A DNA stretch of 35,037 bases from positions 1 through 35,037 of the forward strand of contig LLCB01000452.1 in NCBI GenBank assembly GCA_001414345.1, in the 5' to 3' direction. This DNA is from Hymenoscyphus infarciens. Lineage: Eukaryota; Ascomycota; Leotiomycetes; Helotiales; Helotiaceae. Position 1 is the stretch's first letter. The number at the start of each line of letters is the position of its first letter. The position numbers were made by a program, and so were the translations under genes. Shown in pieces: positions 33,394 through 35,037 of the stretch. The notes below the pieces were generated by a model. That model was not told the DNA's origin. It made no database searches and was given only the letters and a program-made list of their open reading frames with translations.

Positions 33394-33903
33394 TATAAGA
33401 ATGGTTACGTAATAAAGCAGTCAGGGAGTAAATATGTATAAATTATATATATATATAAGTATACGGGTATATATATATATATACCTTATTTTTCATCTTT
33501 TCAGTGTGCTAAAGGCCTCCTTATATAGACCGAAGGCTTAGTAGTCTTAGCACGCGGAACCAGGTATAGAATTAGGTCCGTAGCACGTAATATCTACTAA
33601 GGTAGTAGACTTATACCGATCCAGCGATTTCTTTATACTTTTAGGACAAAGAGCTAAAATAAAGGATCCTTTATTTTAGGTCTACATATCAACGCGTTGC
33701 TCTAGAGCGCCTCTAACACGTTATAGACGCGCAGTTACATAATACACTTATTAGGCTTACTAAATAGGCCTATATAAGATTGAGCACGTGATTCTAGGTA
33801 GCCTATAGCATAAGTTATAAATTATTTATAATAATTTTATTATCTTAGACTTAAATACTTTAAATCCTTAACTTACTAATCTTATATTATTATATATATT
33901 ATA
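33394..33903 (-). mobile_element. copia B LTR 3 (5' LTR of copia B2)
   Basis: About 510 bp, least mutated of the three (CACGTGATTC near 33785, GCACGCGGAACC near 33552). It has a (TA)n-rich segment at about 33445-33485. Read on the minus strand it ends CCATTCTTATA, and gag ATG follows after 8 bases, an unusually short leader. No primer-binding site could be named. Confidence 0.8.
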
Positions 33904-34218
33904 AAACGCCTAGAAATAAAAGCTATTTTTAAGAAGACTAGTTTAAAGACCTTATATACTTTATCTAGCTAGTAATATTTAATAAAGTATATAATAAGCT
34001 TCCTCTTAAGCCTAAAACTAGATAACTTCTTAATCTATAAGTCTTTCTTAAAATATTATTTATAATTACTTTAAGAGTATATAAGCTCTTTACTATATTA
34101 CTAGTATTAAATTAGTTAGGTAGGTTCTAGAATAATAAACTACTCTTAAGATTATATAACTACGTGTATTTTTCGTATTAGTCCTTCTCTTAACTAAAAC
34201 ATACTCTTTTATTAAACT
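33904..34218. other. unassigned DNA between copia B and copia C
   Basis: Heavily mutated, no frame or repeat recognised. From its position upstream of a gag start it may be the LTR or leader of copia C, but no LTR end can be defined from one copy. Confidence 0.3.
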
Positions 34219-35037
34219 ATAATATCTTTTAGTTCTTTTAAGAGTAGTAAATTAGTTAGAAAAACTAACTATATAACATAGTATAGAGAAGCTAAACTCT
34301 TTCTAGAAATTAAGAGATTTATACTATATATAGACTTATCTATTACTAAACCTAATAAAGCTCTATACTATATAGATGAAGAACCTAGAAATAGCTAAAA
34401 AGCCTTAGAGGCTATTAAGTCTATTATATCTATTAATAATATAGACTAATTTAAAGATAAAACTAGCTCTAATACTATATAGGCGTATATAATAGCTATA
34501 TATAGAGAATCTAGTTTTAATCTAATTAGTTAATACCTAGATATAATTATTAAATCTAGCTAAAGCTCTTATAAGAACGTAGACAAATATATAAGTGCTA
34601 TATAGAGTATAGCTTTATATCTTAAAGACTTAAGACATCTAATACCTAAAAGCTATATAGCTTAGATTATATTTAAAGAGCTTAATAGTAGCTTTAAAGG
34701 TTTTATATTAAGAAAATATAAAGAGCTAGGAAAAGATTTATCTAAAATTAATATAGATATTCTTATATCTAAACTTATATTAGAAGAAGCTAGAATAGAA
34801 TCTAGTAATAACCTAGAAGCTAATAAAGCTAAAAAAGCTAATAAAGCTATAAATAAAGGAAATAAAATTCCTATTTATACTTACTATAATAAGAGAGAAT
34901 ATATAATTTCTAAATACTTTATACTATATCTAGAGCTAAAATTAATTAAGAAATCTAATAATACTAGTAATAATACTAGTACTAATACTAGTAGTAGTAC
35001 TAATTTAAAAAATAATAATAATAGTACTTTAAAAGTA
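34219..35037 (+). pseudogene. copia C gag remnant (runs off window)
   Basis: One plus-strand frame of 273 codons with about eight stops, all TAA/TAG. It starts ATA/ATA-TCT (probable ATG lost) and reads SSFKSSKLVRKTNYIT*YRE, then AKLFLEIKRFILYID, an opening typical of copia gag (UBN2-type; the stop replaces W). The body has SPKSYIA-like, ELGKDLSKINIDILISKLI and EEARIE stretches. A zinc knuckle at about 34873-34915 reads YTYYNKREYIISKYF, with cysteines and histidine changed to tyrosine, and is followed by LYLELKLI and an N/T/S-rich tail. It is a separate element from copia B (opposite strand, different gag). Non-functional. Confidence 0.8.

Overview
The window is a gene-free, very AT-rich block from the nuclear genome of a filamentous ascomycete. 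It is made almost entirely of transposable elements mutated by repeat-induced point mutation (RIP). Over long stretches nearly every surviving cytosine sits before T or C. CpA and CpG have become TpA, and former coding frames are riddled with TAA/TAG (ex-CAA, CAG or TGG). I see no intact protein gene and no tRNA or rRNA gene.

The dominant component is a repeated non-coding element, called X here (8 copies, about 13.6 kb, roughly 39% of the window): X1 1-638 (partial), X2 3462-5517, X3 8341-10169, X4 11975-13891 (minus), X5 14592-16606, X6 19012-20138 (truncated), X7 20941-23214, X8 29873-31635 (minus). Full copies are 1.76-2.27 kb. They are flanked by a TA dinucleotide on both sides and have short imperfect inverted termini (CTGTACTGCC / CGTATATGCC, then a shared TTTACTC). 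Long subterminal arms are built of 11-bp GAACC/GGTTC-type repeats. The GC-rich core carries five simple-sequence blocks in fixed order between two CACGTG palindromes. X4 is almost free of RIP and serves as the reference copy. The two arms can be exchanged between copies (X3 left arm, X6 right arm).

Layout. 1-9.8 kb: a direct tandem duplication of exactly 4,879 bp, each unit holding X plus a 5'-truncated Ty1/copia element (copia A, minus strand: linker, reverse transcriptase, RNase H, 3' LTR). 10.2-17.6 kb: remains of a probable Mutator-like (MULE) transposase on the minus strand, split in two places by X4 and X5; its reading frame rejoins when each X and one TA are removed. 17.6-19.0 kb: unassigned degenerate DNA. 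19.0-33.9 kb: truncated X6, then two copia B elements in tandem (minus strand) sharing their middle LTR (LTRs at about 20.14, 27.23 and 33.39 kb), with X7 inserted in the RNase H of the first and X8 in the integrase of the second. 34.2-35.0 kb: the gag of a third copia element on the plus strand, running off the window.

No cellular pathway is encoded. The interest lies in X: a probably undescribed non-autonomous TA-target DNA element with an unusual internal architecture, a RIP-resistant core, and a role as substrate for rearrangement. The transposase that moves it is not in the window.
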